This document shows positions 7,536 through 15,353 of a stretch of 25,049 nucleotides of DNA, piece after piece. A program made the translations under genes and the position numbers. The stretch lies in the IMG/VR virus record IMGVR_UViG_3300035438_000962, positions 1 to 25,049 of that record, one strand, 5' to 3'. The notes below the pieces were generated by a model that ran no database searches, was not told where the DNA came from, and was given only the letters and a program-made list of their open reading frames with translations. Within the stretch, counting starts at the first letter, position 1; each line of letters begins with the position of its first letter. This stretch comes from a virus.

Positions 7536-8573
7536 TCAAATATTATCTCTAACATTTTCATTAAAATCTGAAGCAACTAATCTACTATCAGGATAAAAAT
7601 AATCCATGTCTGGACTCTTTAATTCATCACCTTCACAAGTTAAAGTTTCACAAACAACAGTTAAGAAATAATTATGCTCATTACCAGGCATTTTACCTTC
7701 ACATTTTAAAAATCTAACTAACATATCATAAAATACTGTAGTCACATCTAAATAAAGTTTATTATCTTCCCAGTAAGGTTTATTTCCAAAAAAACCTTCT
7801 ATTTCTGAACCTAATTTATTAAAAATTTCTGATTCACCAGCACTTTCATATGCCCATCTGTATACGTTTTCTAACTCAATTCTTAACTCAAAAAACAAAT
7901 CATCCTCTCCGATTAATTCCAATAATGTATCTATATCATTAACCATTTCCTCAGTTAATACTGCATCATCACCCTCAAATGATATGTTATATTGATTATC
8001 GGAGATAGGTTCTCCAATAAGACCCTTTTCTTTTACGTATTCTTGTAAACGGTTTTTTGATTTATCGTCTAAATTATCTATGATGTCATTTTCAAAATCC
8101 ACATCAAACCAACCATACAAATCTGAGTGATCTTGTTGTAATACTCTTTGCGCAACGCCACTTACATCAAATAAACAACTAAACTCCTCCCAATCGTCTA
8201 ATTTCAATAAAAACCTTTCACCATCACCAACTTCAGTTATGTCCCTAAAATCTCTAGGAAATGATGTTTTATCCTTCAGATATTTATCTAACCAACCACT
8301 ATTTGACAAAATACTCACTGATTCATCACCATCGAAATAATAACTAACATCATCAAAGTCTGTCATCTTTAATGGGTCCACTCCAATATGTATAAAATAT
8401 TCAAATAATATTGTATAAGATTCTAATTTAGTTAAATTTAAATTTTCTACTAAATCTTCAATAACTTCCTCAACGTTATCATCAAAAGTAGATAGAGAAT
8501 GTTCTACGTACTTAAAAAGTCTTTTGGGTTGTTCCACACTTTCTTTTAGTATTTTTCTTATAATATTTTTCAT
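7536..8573 (-). CDS. Unknown acidic protein with N-terminal LxE targeting-like peptide
   Basis: The 345 residues are strongly acidic and rich in Asp, Glu, Phe and Tyr; no family is recognised. The N-terminus MKNIIRKILKE is short, basic and hydrophobic and ends in L9-K10-E11, matching the (L/I)-x-E site of gp21-type proteases, followed by an acidic body. No membrane segment or signal peptide is visible. Two cysteines lie near the C-terminus in VVCETLTCEGDE (C-x4-C). It is the first gene after the terminator at 8596..8621 and is followed three bases later by the 6681..7532 gene. The leader and the neighbourhood suggest an internal virion protein; this is inference. Confidence 0.65.
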   Translation of the reverse strand: MKNIIRKILKESVEQPKRLFKYVEHSLSTFDDNVEEVIEDLVENLNLTKLESYTILFEYFIHIGVDPLKMTDFDDVSYYFDGDESVSILSNSGWLDKYLKDKTSFPRDFRDITEVGDGERFLLKLDDWEEFSCLFDVSGVAQRVLQQDHSDLYGWFDVDFENDIIDNLDDKSKNRLQEYVKEKGLIGEPISDNQYNISFEGDDAVLTEEMVNDIDTLLELIGEDDLFFELRIELENVYRWAYESAGESEIFNKLGSEIEGFFGNKPYWEDNKLYLDVTTVFYDMLVRFLKCEGKMPGNEHNYFLTVVCETLTCEGDELKSPDMDYFYPDSRLVASDFNENVRDNI

Positions 8574-8575
8574 AT

Positions 8576-8587
8576 ATTAATAAATAT
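8576..8587 (-). promoter_or_regulatory. AT-rich promoter-like box before the 7536..8573 gene
   Basis: Minus strand ATATTTATTAAT, just downstream of a terminator. The gap from ATATTTAT to ATG 8573 is only six bases, so if it is a promoter the transcript would be almost leaderless; the match could be chance. Confidence 0.3.
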
Positions 8588-8595
8588 TAACGGAT

Positions 8596-8621
8596 AAAAA
8601 AAAATCCCACATAGGTGGGAT
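8596..8621 (-). terminator. Rho-independent terminator
   Basis: A seven-pair stem (atcccac 8604..8610, gtgggat 8615..8621, loop atag) is followed on the minus strand by nine T residues. It lies about 20 bases beyond the stop of the 8644..10065 gene and should end the transcript of the upstream acidic-protein block. Confidence 0.85.
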
Positions 8622-8643
8622 CAATTTTGTTTTTATATATTTC

Positions 8644-10065
8644 TTACATATATTTATGTAATTTTTCCACAAGGTCAAAATCACCTGAATCTAATGCGTC
8701 ATTAATTAATTCTTCGATATCTCTTTTACTCATTTTGGAATAGTCAACCTCAGAAGGTTCTTCTTCAGTTTCAGGTTCTTCACCTAAATTATCTAAAATG
8801 TCACCCATACTATCATAACCCGTATCACTAAACATATCACCTAAACTATCACCACTATCTTCTTTATGTAATTCTTTTAATGTATCAACAACCTCTTTAC
8901 ACTTTTGACTTCCACTTAAAATTTCTTTCATAAATTCGTGAAATTGTTTTGCGGGTAATTTAGTTAACTCTCTGAATAACCATTGTTTTATGTCATAATT
9001 TTCTGTACCAATACAGTCTAAGAATTTTTCCCACATACCTGGACCTAATCTCATTCCCCATATTTCACCTTCATCTGTATCTGCCTTTGCAATAACTTCT
9101 TTTTGTTCCTCAAAATCTAAATGATCATCTGCCCAATTTATGGCTGCCAATTCCAACGCCCCCTTAATTAATTCATGTACTAATAGAGGGAATATCCATG
9201 CCTTAGCGACTACCACTGGCATATCATCACCTTCTTCTAAATTGATGTCTTCCATGTCTTCTTCTTCATCTTTATTTTCTGGTTTCTCAGCCTTTCTCCA
9301 TTCTATCTTTTCTACACCACCAACTTGACCTGTCATCATAGTATCAGGAATTACCCAATATTGGAAATCTGCTAATGACATTAATTTACCATATAACCCC
9401 ATCAATCTTGGATCAATTGCATCTAATTCGTCTGCCACCATATGAAATATATAGTGTCCTTTTTTAGCTGCTCCCTGCATCAATGAATTAATAACCCTTC
9501 TTTTATCTACCTCTATTTCTAACTCTTCCATTCTCTCCGCACTTTTAGGTTGTTTAGGTACCTCAAATTGAGGTGAGTCATCATCATCTTCTTCTTCATC
9601 TTCATCAGGTTCATTACTTAATGGTGATCCTGGAGGAGTTAAAGTTGCTTCTAACATTTGTTCAGGTAAATCAAATTCTTCTGAAACAATATCTACCGCC
9701 AATCTTTCTAATGCTTCTTTATGTCTAGTCTCAATCTGACTAATTTCACCCATTATCTGAAACATCATTTGCATCATATTAGGTGTTATATTTCTAACAC
9801 CATGATATCTTTTAACTTTGTTAATGATTTCTTTAAATCTTTGTCCAGCCAATTTCTCAGAATAATTTTGCATATCTGAACCCACAGGTAATGATTTACT
9901 CTTACCGAAAAGGTGTTCACCACTTCTAAGTTTACCTTCTAATCCTGGGTGCATTCTTTCTGGATGTTCGGGATCGTATTCAACTGCCTCACTTATTCTT
10001 TTAATTCTAACTTTTTCAGAAAGAACTCTTTTAGTTACTTCGTTAATTATATTTTTTCTTCTCAT
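8644..10065 (-). CDS. Unknown large acidic protein, probable prohead-core or internal virion protein
   Basis: I do not recognise the family. The 473 residues begin MRRKNIINEVTKRVLSE, a basic helix with three candidate gp21-type sites: I7-N-E9, L15-S-E17 and I24-S-E26. Then comes a helical segment (50 to 130), a poly-acidic linker (about 153 to 165, DEDEEEDDDD), a structured central part with Met/Trp/His (about 185 to 260 and 300 to 380) and a second acidic tail that ends in a short helix pair (MSKRDIEELINDALDSGDF). There is no signal peptide. It follows the 10077..10751 gene after 11 bases and ends at a strong terminator, so it closes a transcript that starts at or above 13283. Internal head or core protein is inferred from leader, acidity and context. 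Confidence 0.65.
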   Translation of the reverse strand: MRRKNIINEVTKRVLSEKVRIKRISEAVEYDPEHPERMHPGLEGKLRSGEHLFGKSKSLPVGSDMQNYSEKLAGQRFKEIINKVKRYHGVRNITPNMMQMMFQIMGEISQIETRHKEALERLAVDIVSEEFDLPEQMLEATLTPPGSPLSNEPDEDEEEDDDDSPQFEVPKQPKSAERMEELEIEVDKRRVINSLMQGAAKKGHYIFHMVADELDAIDPRLMGLYGKLMSLADFQYWVIPDTMMTGQVGGVEKIEWRKAEKPENKDEEEDMEDINLEEGDDMPVVVAKAWIFPLLVHELIKGALELAAINWADDHLDFEEQKEVIAKADTDEGEIWGMRLGPGMWEKFLDCIGTENYDIKQWLFRELTKLPAKQFHEFMKEILSGSQKCKEVVDTLKELHKEDSGDSLGDMFSDTGYDSMGDILDNLGEEPETEEEPSEVDYSKMSKRDIEELINDALDSGDFDLVEKLHKYM

Positions 10066-10076
10066 AATATTTATTT

Positions 10077-10751
10077 TTATCTATTTCCGTATAATGCCGT
10101 TGTCCACATTTTAAAACATTCTTTAGCCAAAGATTCGAAAACTCTCTGAACTTTTGATAAATCAGGATCTTCCTCACCTCTGTTTTCTAATCTTGTCATT
10201 GCACCCCTAATTAAAATATCTCTTATATTATTTTTGTTTTCTAATAAATACTTAATAGGTTCTAATTGACTTTGTAGTAATTCTATGTCAGAATCATTTT
10301 CACCCTCTTCGTTATCATCCTCTAACTCTTCTATTTCAGATTCCATAGATTCAGGATCTTTACCCATACCATATAACCATCTATGTAAGTCATCCTTTGT
10401 CCAATTCAGTATTGGAGACGAACCAAACATATTAATAACACCACTCTGTCTTAACTGTTCGAAGAATCTAAATATTTCTCTTTTATCTACTGATGGTATT
10501 TCAGTTACAATAAAAACTTCACCATTTTCTTTTAAAGAAATTTTAGTGTTAATGTATTCTACTAAGTCCTTTTTTTTCATTTTAGGTTTTACAATTTCAT
10601 TCTTCTTTTTAGATTGTTTAACGTCTTTACACATTTCAGTAGCATCCTTTTTAGATATTTCTCTTTCAGATTTAGGTGCATCTATTTGATCACATGCCCA
10701 TCTTCTTTGTTTTTCAGTATAAACTTCGTTAATAATATCTATTTTTTTCAT
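10077..10751 (-). CDS. Unknown 224-residue protein with INE N-terminal peptide
   Basis: No family is recognised. The start MKKIDIINEVYTEKQRRW closely parallels that of the next gene (MRRKNIINEV), including I7-N8-E9, a candidate gp21-type cleavage site. Residues 10 to 75 are basic and contain two cysteines (WACDQ, EMCKD). Residues about 60 to 125 look like a compact alpha/beta domain, then an acidic tract (about 131 to 155) and a final helical part. Its ATG overlaps the stop of the gene before it by one base (TAATG at 10749..10753), which implies translational coupling. Probably a virion or prohead-core protein, from the leader and neighbours. Confidence 0.65.
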   Translation of the reverse strand: MKKIDIINEVYTEKQRRWACDQIDAPKSEREISKKDATEMCKDVKQSKKKNEIVKPKMKKKDLVEYINTKISLKENGEVFIVTEIPSVDKREIFRFFEQLRQSGVINMFGSSPILNWTKDDLHRWLYGMGKDPESMESEIEELEDDNEEGENDSDIELLQSQLEPIKYLLENKNNIRDILIRGAMTRLENRGEEDPDLSKVQRVFESLAKECFKMWTTALYGNR

Positions 10752-11044
10752 TAAATATCTTTTTTAAATCTTTTACCTCTGGTTAATTTACGGAACCCAC
10801 CTCTTTTACTATTTTTGGGTTCTATATCGTCATCGGCATCTTCTTCATTAACAGTTACAGAACGTATTTTACCAACTTTATCTTTAACACCGTAAGAACC
10901 CTTTTCTAATTTATCAAAAGAACTATTAAATTCGTCTTGATCATAAACAGTCATTTGTTCTGCCTCATCAACAAATCTTTCCATTAGTTTACGTCTTACC
11001 GCTCTTTTAATTTCTGATTCATAAATTTTAATTTTATTTCCCAT
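10751..11044 (-). CDS. Small basic/acidic protein with LxE N-terminal peptide
   Basis: The 97 residues have no recognised family. The N-terminus MGNKIKIYESEIKRAVRRKLME is a basic amphipathic helix containing I7-Y-E9 and L20-M-E22, both of the (L/I)-x-E type. The middle is acidic (DEAEQMTVYDQDEF, EEDADDDIEP) and the end is strongly basic (SKRGGFRKLTRGKRFKKDI in residues about 79 to 97), the kind of tail that can bind nucleic acid. The stop overlaps the start of the next gene by one base. Small size, leader and basic tail resemble T4 internal proteins in general design; homology cannot be shown here. Confidence 0.6.
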   Translation of the reverse strand: MGNKIKIYESEIKRAVRRKLMERFVDEAEQMTVYDQDEFNSSFDKLEKGSYGVKDKVGKIRSVTVNEEDADDDIEPKNSKRGGFRKLTRGKRFKKDI

Positions 11045-11055
11045 ATCTATTTCTT

Positions 11056-11454
11056 TTATGTATTAATTATTTCTTTATCATATCTAATAACTAAATCTTT
11101 TTCGTAAAGTTTATCCTCAACAGAATTAAATTCTTCACCAAAAGTAAAGAATAATCTTTTTTCAGGATACTCATCATAATTTTCCATATTCTCCCAACCC
11201 AATGCGATAATGCCGTCAACTGCGTCCCACATAGCGAAAGAATCTGATTCCTGTACTAAATCTAATTTTAAAGTAGTAGTTAATGATCCAGATTTTTTAA
11301 TAAATTTATTTTCTGGTGGTTCAGGATTTCCTGATGAAGGATATGAATCCCAACCATCACCATCAATATCGGTTAAAATATCAGAAAAGAGGAACTCATA
11401 AATGTAGTTCCCCTTCCAGTTTTGTCCAATTTTATTAATATATACTAAATACAT
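11056..11454 (-). CDS. Unknown 132-residue protein
   Basis: No family is recognised. It starts MYLVYINKIG without the (L/I)-x-E leader of its neighbours. Many alternating hydrophobic residues, aromatic residues and a DIDGDGWDSYP segment (residues about 31 to 41, an EF-hand-like Asp-rich loop) suggest a compact, possibly metal-binding, mainly beta protein. The ATG overlaps the stop of the long 11454..13283 gene by one base (TAATG at 11452..11456), so the two are translationally coupled and likely act together. It might be a partner or chaperone of that protein, which is a guess from coupling only. Confidence 0.65.
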   Translation of the reverse strand: MYLVYINKIGQNWKGNYIYEFLFSDILTDIDGDGWDSYPSSGNPEPPENKFIKKSGSLTTTLKLDLVQESDSFAMWDAVDGIIALGWENMENYDEYPEKRLFFTFGEEFNSVEDKLYEKDLVIRYDKEIINT

Positions 11455-13283
11455 TATCTAAACATTCCTCTTCTTCTAAATGAAGGTTTTGCCATTTCGT
11501 CTCCCATCGCCTTAGGTCTAGGATCTTGTAACGGTCTTTTAATAGTTTTCCATTTGTCACCTTCACCTGGTTTAGTGATTGGTTCCTCAATTTCTGGTTC
11601 TTTAACTGGTGCATTACCCGATGCCTTAGGTCTAGGATCGACTTGTGGTCTTTTAATAGTTTCCCAAGGTTTCTTTTCTTTAGGTATAGTTATCGGTCTG
11701 TCAATTCCTGGTTCTTTAACTGGTGAACTACTTCTTAAGAAATCGATATCTAATTCGATAAAATCGTCATTAGTTCTTCCTCTATTAAATCTGTCAGAAT
11801 TTGAGGTGAAATCTAAATTACCATCTGAATTATTATCCATATCTAAACGATTAGGGATTCTATCAAAATCTCTATCTAAATCACCTGTTGGTAAATATCC
11901 TTGTCCTGTCTGAACTGCGTCCATCATAGTCATATCGTCTTCACCCATTATACCTCTTCTTCTATCTCTTCTTCCCTCAGTTTTTTTACCACTTCTTAAT
12001 GCTTCAAAATCCGCAGAAGTTATCTTACCGTAAGGTTTTGCTCTATCTATCTTTTTTCTACCATCAGTAAATCTTTCTTCATCTACCATATAGTTAGTTC
12101 TATCATAATTATCATCTGAACAATTATCACAACCCGCACCCATACAATTTTCACAAATTTGTCTATTTTCTCTTAAAACTTTTTTAAGTGACTTTTTAGT
12201 TGCGTCCGTTAGAAAAGATTCCATAATTCTTTTTTTAGAGAAAACTCTACTTTCATTCTTAGTTTCTTTTGGTTTGTAAACTAATTTATGTCCTGAACAA
12301 TTACATTCACCATTTTTCAATAACATTGCAATCATATCAGGTGTAATCTCTAAAGGTTTTTTAGATTTAGACACTTCTTCTGATAATTCTTCTCCTTCTG
12401 GACTTGCCTCCGTTTCAGCAGGTTCTTCTGTTTCTGGACTTACTTCTGTTTCAGCAGGTTCTTCTCCTTCTTCCCCCTCTTCAGATTCTTCTTCTCCTTC
12501 TATTTTTGAAATGATGTCTTCTTTATCATTCTCATCCATTTCATCTAAATGTAATGCAGAAATAATTGAGTTAATAACGTATTTCTCCAATTCAGGATCA
12601 ACTTCCTCTTTATCTCTTAACATTTGACCTATCTTACCAGTTAATTTCTGTATTTTTTTTGTGATATCATCACCACCTTCAGATTCTTCATCTTCAGATT
12701 CCTCATCCTCATCACCAAAATCCATATCGGCAATATCTCCACCCATATCAACTTCAGGACCTTCATCCTCAACATCATCCTCAACAGGTGCCTCAGGTGA
12801 TTCACTTTTAGGTGAGTCTACCTTAATAACTTTTTTTTCCTCATCAGAAATGATTTCTTCATTTTCTTCTTCTAATACGAAACCAAATCCAGTACCACCT
12901 GCAATTGCGTTACCATCTGACTCAAATATGTTAGTATTTCTCTTAATACCATAAGATTCATTTAACATATCAAATTTAAGGTTAAGTTGTTTTAATGCCT
13001 CAGAGTATGAGTGATATCTCTCATCGTATTTATTTTGAAGTCCGCCAATATAACTAAAATTCTCAGCTAAAAATTTACCTGATTGTTTATTAGATGTTTT
13101 AATGAAGTAATCATGATTTTCTCTAATTATACCATATACTATCCCATTTGGGCCTCTTTTTATTAATTCTAATTCAGAAAATGATTTACTTTCATTTAAA
13201 GTAGTCATTTTACCCATAAGGTCTAACATTCTATTTAGTTTGTCTTGACCTTTTAATGTTTTTGGATTTACGTATTTTCCCAT
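11454..13283 (-). CDS. Large acidic multidomain protein with zinc-like Cys cluster and tandem C-terminal repeat
   Basis: No overall family is recognised. The 609 residues are in clear sections. Residues 1 to 31 form a helix ending in L29-N-E31, a candidate gp21-type site. Residues about 35 to 120 form a small domain (GPNGIVYGIIREN, FSYIGGLQNKYDE, YSEALKQLNLKF). Then comes a long Asp/Glu/Pro/Ser-rich region (about 135 to 305) with short repeats around PAETE. Next is a Cys-rich part with CNCSGH and, at about 377 to 388, C-x2-C-x4-C-x2-C, which looks like a zinc-binding knuckle. Finally there are two tandem copies of a 38-residue unit (about 515 to 595), then a basic end (SFRRRGMFR). A virion or prohead-core role is inferred from the leader, acidity and gene context. 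Confidence 0.65.
   Translation of the reverse strand: MGKYVNPKTLKGQDKLNRMLDLMGKMTTLNESKSFSELELIKRGPNGIVYGIIRENHDYFIKTSNKQSGKFLAENFSYIGGLQNKYDERYHSYSEALKQLNLKFDMLNESYGIKRNTNIFESDGNAIAGGTGFGFVLEEENEEIISDEEKKVIKVDSPKSESPEAPVEDDVEDEGPEVDMGGDIADMDFGDEDEESEDEESEGGDDITKKIQKLTGKIGQMLRDKEEVDPELEKYVINSIISALHLDEMDENDKEDIISKIEGEEESEEGEEGEEPAETEVSPETEEPAETEASPEGEELSEEVSKSKKPLEITPDMIAMLLKNGECNCSGHKLVYKPKETKNESRVFSKKRIMESFLTDATKKSLKKVLRENRQICENCMGAGCDNCSDDNYDRTNYMVDEERFTDGRKKIDRAKPYGKITSADFEALRSGKKTEGRRDRRRGIMGEDDMTMMDAVQTGQGYLPTGDLDRDFDRIPNRLDMDNNSDGNLDFTSNSDRFNRGRTNDDFIELDIDFLRSSSPVKEPGIDRPITIPKEKKPWETIKRPQVDPRPKASGNAPVKEPEIEEPITKPGEGDKWKTIKRPLQDPRPKAMGDEMAKPSFRRRGMFR
11509..11736 (-). repeat. Tandem 114-base repeat inside the 11454..13283 gene
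   Basis: Two diverged copies with a period of 114 bases (38 codons) encode units that share PVKEP, RPIT/EPIT, W-x-TIKRP and DPRPKA. Matching DNA (gccttaggtctaggatc) occurs at 11509 and 11623, exactly 114 bases apart. The reading frame is kept, so it is a protein repeat, not a mobile element. Confidence 0.8.
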
Positions 13284-13302
13284 TTTATTTTTTTTATTTA
13301 TT

Positions 13303-13626
13303 TTATCCGTTAGTTGGTAAACCTGTTTTTATGTTTACAAATTGATATTGTTCTGTACCACCAGTTGCGGTTATTAATCCAGTCGGGAATACCCCTAATG
13401 GTTTAGGGTTTCCTAATAGTAGAAATCCACTAGATAAAGTAGTTGCTGGCGGTGGTTGTATGATATTATCTAAAGTAGTACCAATTTGACCAGCTACGGA
13501 TGCACCATTTATAGTATAAGCACCTGTTTTACCAAAATATACTTCACTATAAACATAATCATCAAAGTCTGCGGTAGTATTCGTATGAATTACGGAATAT
13601 GTTCCAGTTAAATAAGTTGTTCCCAT
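13303..13626 (-). CDS. Small Gly/Thr-rich beta protein, possible virion surface or fibre-related protein
   Basis: The 107 residues are quite unlike the charged neighbours: Gly, Thr, Ser, Val, Ile, Tyr and Pro dominate, with few Lys or Glu. The pattern of alternating residues (YSVIHTNTTADFDDYVYSEVYFG, in runs along residues 10 to 32) and loops such as QPPPATT suggests an all-beta fold, as in phage decoration, tail or fibre-tip proteins. No family is recognised. It starts at ATG 13626 (14 bases after an ATATTTAT box) and ends 19 bases before the large acidic gene. A structural role is inference from composition. Confidence 0.6.
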   Translation of the reverse strand: MGTTYLTGTYSVIHTNTTADFDDYVYSEVYFGKTGAYTINGASVAGQIGTTLDNIIQPPPATTLSSGFLLLGNPKPLGVFPTGLITATGGTEQYQFVNIKTGLPTNG

Positions 13627-13631
13627 ATTAT

Positions 13632-13648
13632 TATTTATAAATAAATAT
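13632..13648 (-). promoter_or_regulatory. AT-rich promoter-like box before the 13303..13626 gene
   Basis: Minus strand ATATTTATTTATAAATA; it holds both ATATTTAT (14 bases before ATG 13626) and a T4-late-like TATAAATA (only six bases before the ATG). Confidence 0.45.
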
Positions 13649-13667
13649 TACGTTTTTAGTAAAAAAA

Positions 13668-14465
13668 TTATAATTTAAATTTATTATTTATGAAAGACTC
13701 ATCTAAAGTTAAAGACTTATCATATGACTTGGTTTCTATCTCACTTAATTTATCTAAGTACATAGTTCTCCTTAAAACTTTAAACGCTATATTCTCAAAT
13801 GAGTACTCACCTTCCCTATCTAAACCAGTCTGTCTCATTTTTTTGATTTTATCTTTAAGATTTTTAACCATTCTAATAGTTTTATCGTATTCACCTGATT
13901 TATACATTAGATAAATTTCTTCTATTGTATCAATAATACTATTAACTTTTTGTTCTACTTTTTTAGAATCTATTTCTTTTTTAGAGGAATCAGGTTTAAC
14001 TATCCATCCATCCCATAAAACAGAATAAACACCACTAGATACATGTGGTTCTTCTGTATCCTGCATATATAATTCTACATCATACGTTTTGATAGTGATA
14101 TCATGTGTTTCATTCCATAGATTTTTTTTTGAGTTGAAGTATTCCTTAACTAATTCTTCATTTTCGTCAACATCGACAAAATCTACTAAAATATGTAAGT
14201 CTACATCAGAAAATTTTGACCAATTATAATTTGCCAAACTACCTGTTAATATAATATCTTGAATATCAACCCAACCTATTTTAAGTGTTTCGAAAAAATC
14301 ATCCGCAATCATAAGTAATCTTCTTCTTATTTCTAGATGCATATGTTGATCAGTATCAAAAATTTTAGGGTTTAAAGTACTTCTAACTTCAAAAGAAGAT
14401 AAATCAATGTTCTCTTTCTTTATTAAGTCACTAACTTCTTGTTCTGTAATTTTTTTAATATCCAT
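13668..14465 (-). CDS. Nucleotidyltransferase (DNA polymerase beta superfamily, MNT-like)
   Basis: The protein carries the hallmark of the polymerase-beta-type nucleotidyltransferase fold: TGS at 74 to 76, then ten residues and D87-V-D89 (DVDLHILVDF), which hold the two catalytic metal-binding aspartates; a third acidic residue may be E131 in YDVELYMQD. Such enzymes transfer a nucleotide to a protein, nucleic acid or small molecule; the substrate is not predictable here. The C-terminal 80 residues are helical and basic. The 265-residue length is larger than the minimal MNT antitoxin-type domain (about 100), and no HEPN partner is visible beside it. The N-terminus MDIKKITEQEVSDLI resembles the leaders of nearby proteins but lacks (L/I)-x-E. 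Confidence 0.75.
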   Translation of the reverse strand: MDIKKITEQEVSDLIKKENIDLSSFEVRSTLNPKIFDTDQHMHLEIRRRLLMIADDFFETLKIGWVDIQDIILTGSLANYNWSKFSDVDLHILVDFVDVDENEELVKEYFNSKKNLWNETHDITIKTYDVELYMQDTEEPHVSSGVYSVLWDGWIVKPDSSKKEIDSKKVEQKVNSIIDTIEEIYLMYKSGEYDKTIRMVKNLKDKIKKMRQTGLDREGEYSFENIAFKVLRRTMYLDKLSEIETKSYDKSLTLDESFINNKFKL

Positions 14466-14473
14466 AAACTTTT

Positions 14474-14486
14474 TTATAATAAATAT
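14474..14486 (-). promoter_or_regulatory. AT-rich promoter-like box before the nucleotidyltransferase gene
   Basis: Minus strand ATATTTATTATAA, 13 bases before ATG 14465 to the end of ATATTTAT. A second ATATTTAT lies at 14499..14506 on the same strand. Confidence 0.45.
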
Positions 14487-14511
14487 ATTTCTATATGGAT
14501 AAATATCTAAA

Positions 14512-14538
14512 AAATAAGAAACGGGCGTAATCTTATTT
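14512..14538 (-). terminator. Possible weak AT-rich terminator
   Basis: An eight-pair stem (aaataaga 14512..14519, tcttattt 14531..14538) encloses a GC-rich loop and overlaps the stop codon of the 14538..14906 gene; on the minus strand the second arm runs into further T residues. The stem is weak, so this is tentative. Confidence 0.35.
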
Positions 14539-14906
14539 TATCCTTTAATTATTTGTTTTGATTTACTCCCTATTTCCTTATAATGGGAAAAGTAAGCGTC
14601 TATCAGTTTATCTATGCGTGAGTCAGTATATTTTTTACTATCATCGGAAGATATTTCTATTGATCGATATATATCTGTTGATATCCTATCTGTTAGATTA
14701 TGAACTTCTCTAAAAGTTTCATGAATATGACGTTGAACGTCATCTATTTTATTATTTAAGTTTTGTTCTACATTATTGATTAAAATATGTAGATTTTCTT
14801 TTTCTTTAGTTAATTTTTTAACCTTAAGCATATTCCATATAGTAACTGTACTTAATAGCACAATTAATACAGACGCAACACCTAAAGCGAATGAAATTGT
14901 TTCCAT
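14538..14906 (-). CDS. Single-pass membrane protein with coiled coil
   Basis: The 122 residues have one clear membrane segment at about 5 to 27 (FALGVASVLIVLLSTVTIW) and then a long charged helix (30 to 100) with heptad-like hydrophobic spacing, predicted to be a coiled coil on one face of the inner membrane. The positive residues after the segment (KVKKLTKEK) place the coil in the cytoplasm by the positive-inside rule. Such a shape is seen in spanins, holin regulators and superinfection-exclusion proteins, but no family is recognised and no lysis partner lies next to it. Upstream is a run of repeated TTTTTTATT-like bases without a clear promoter. Confidence 0.6.
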   Translation of the reverse strand: METISFALGVASVLIVLLSTVTIWNMLKVKKLTKEKENLHILINNVEQNLNNKIDDVQRHIHETFREVHNLTDRISTDIYRSIEISSDDSKKYTDSRIDKLIDAYFSHYKEIGSKSKQIIKG

Positions 14907-14938
14907 AATTTTTATTTTTTATTTTTTATTTTTTGTTA

Positions 14939-15148
14939 TTAATGAAACGCCCGTTTCTCTATATTATTTATTGTAATTATTTCGTACCTCCACCCACTGT
15001 CTGTGTTGGTATTTAATATTTCACAAAGTTTTGTTGCCTCATCTATACAGTCAGTTTCAAAAACCTCATTTAGTGAATTTAATAATAAAACATGTAATTT
15101 CTTACTGTTTAATACCATAATTTTTTTTATTTGATAACTATTATTCAT
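14939..15148 (-). CDS. Unknown 69-residue protein
   Basis: No family is recognised. A small alpha/beta protein is likely (strand VLNSKKLHVLL, helix DEATKLCEILN, strand WRYEIITI). The start at 15148 is chosen because its ATG overlaps the end of the preceding gene as ATGAATAA (8 bases), exactly the arrangement at the thymidylate synthase start; an internal Met at residue 11 is the alternative. It is the last gene of the compact cassette. Confidence 0.6.
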   Translation of the reverse strand: MNNSYQIKKIMVLNSKKLHVLLLNSLNEVFETDCIDEATKLCEILNTNTDSGWRYEIITINNIEKRAFH

Positions 15149-15353
15149 ATTTTTTATTTTTTATTTCTTTTTTATAATCTACCCAACTTAACCAAAACCC
15201 AATACCTACTATTACGTTCATACTTATGGATGCCAATATTTCATATACGTCTTCATATATGTTAACACTTAAATGAACATGACCTACCATCCAAAAAGGT
15301 ATTGATAGGTTCTGACTAACCCATAATAACATATATTTAATAAAATATTTCAT
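15141..15353 (-). CDS. Small membrane protein, probably two segments
   Basis: The 70 residues contain two hydrophobic stretches, about 4 to 23 (weaker, with polar residues) and about 38 to 57 (ILASISMNVIVGIGFWLSW), and end in a basic cytoplasmic-type tail (DYKKEIKNKKYE). No family is recognised; small phage membrane proteins of this kind include holin-like and exclusion proteins, but nothing specific shows that. It overlaps the preceding gene by 17 bases (15337..15353) and the following one by 8 bases, so translation is coupled. Confidence 0.6.
   Translation of the reverse strand: MKYFIKYMLLWVSQNLSIPFWMVGHVHLSVNIYEDVYEILASISMNVIVGIGFWLSWVDYKKEIKNKKYE

Noticed and set aside
12661-12954. Plus-strand Ser/Pro-rich frame of 97 residues
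   Set aside because: Antisense of the acidic region of the 11454..13283 gene; composition is explained fully by that.
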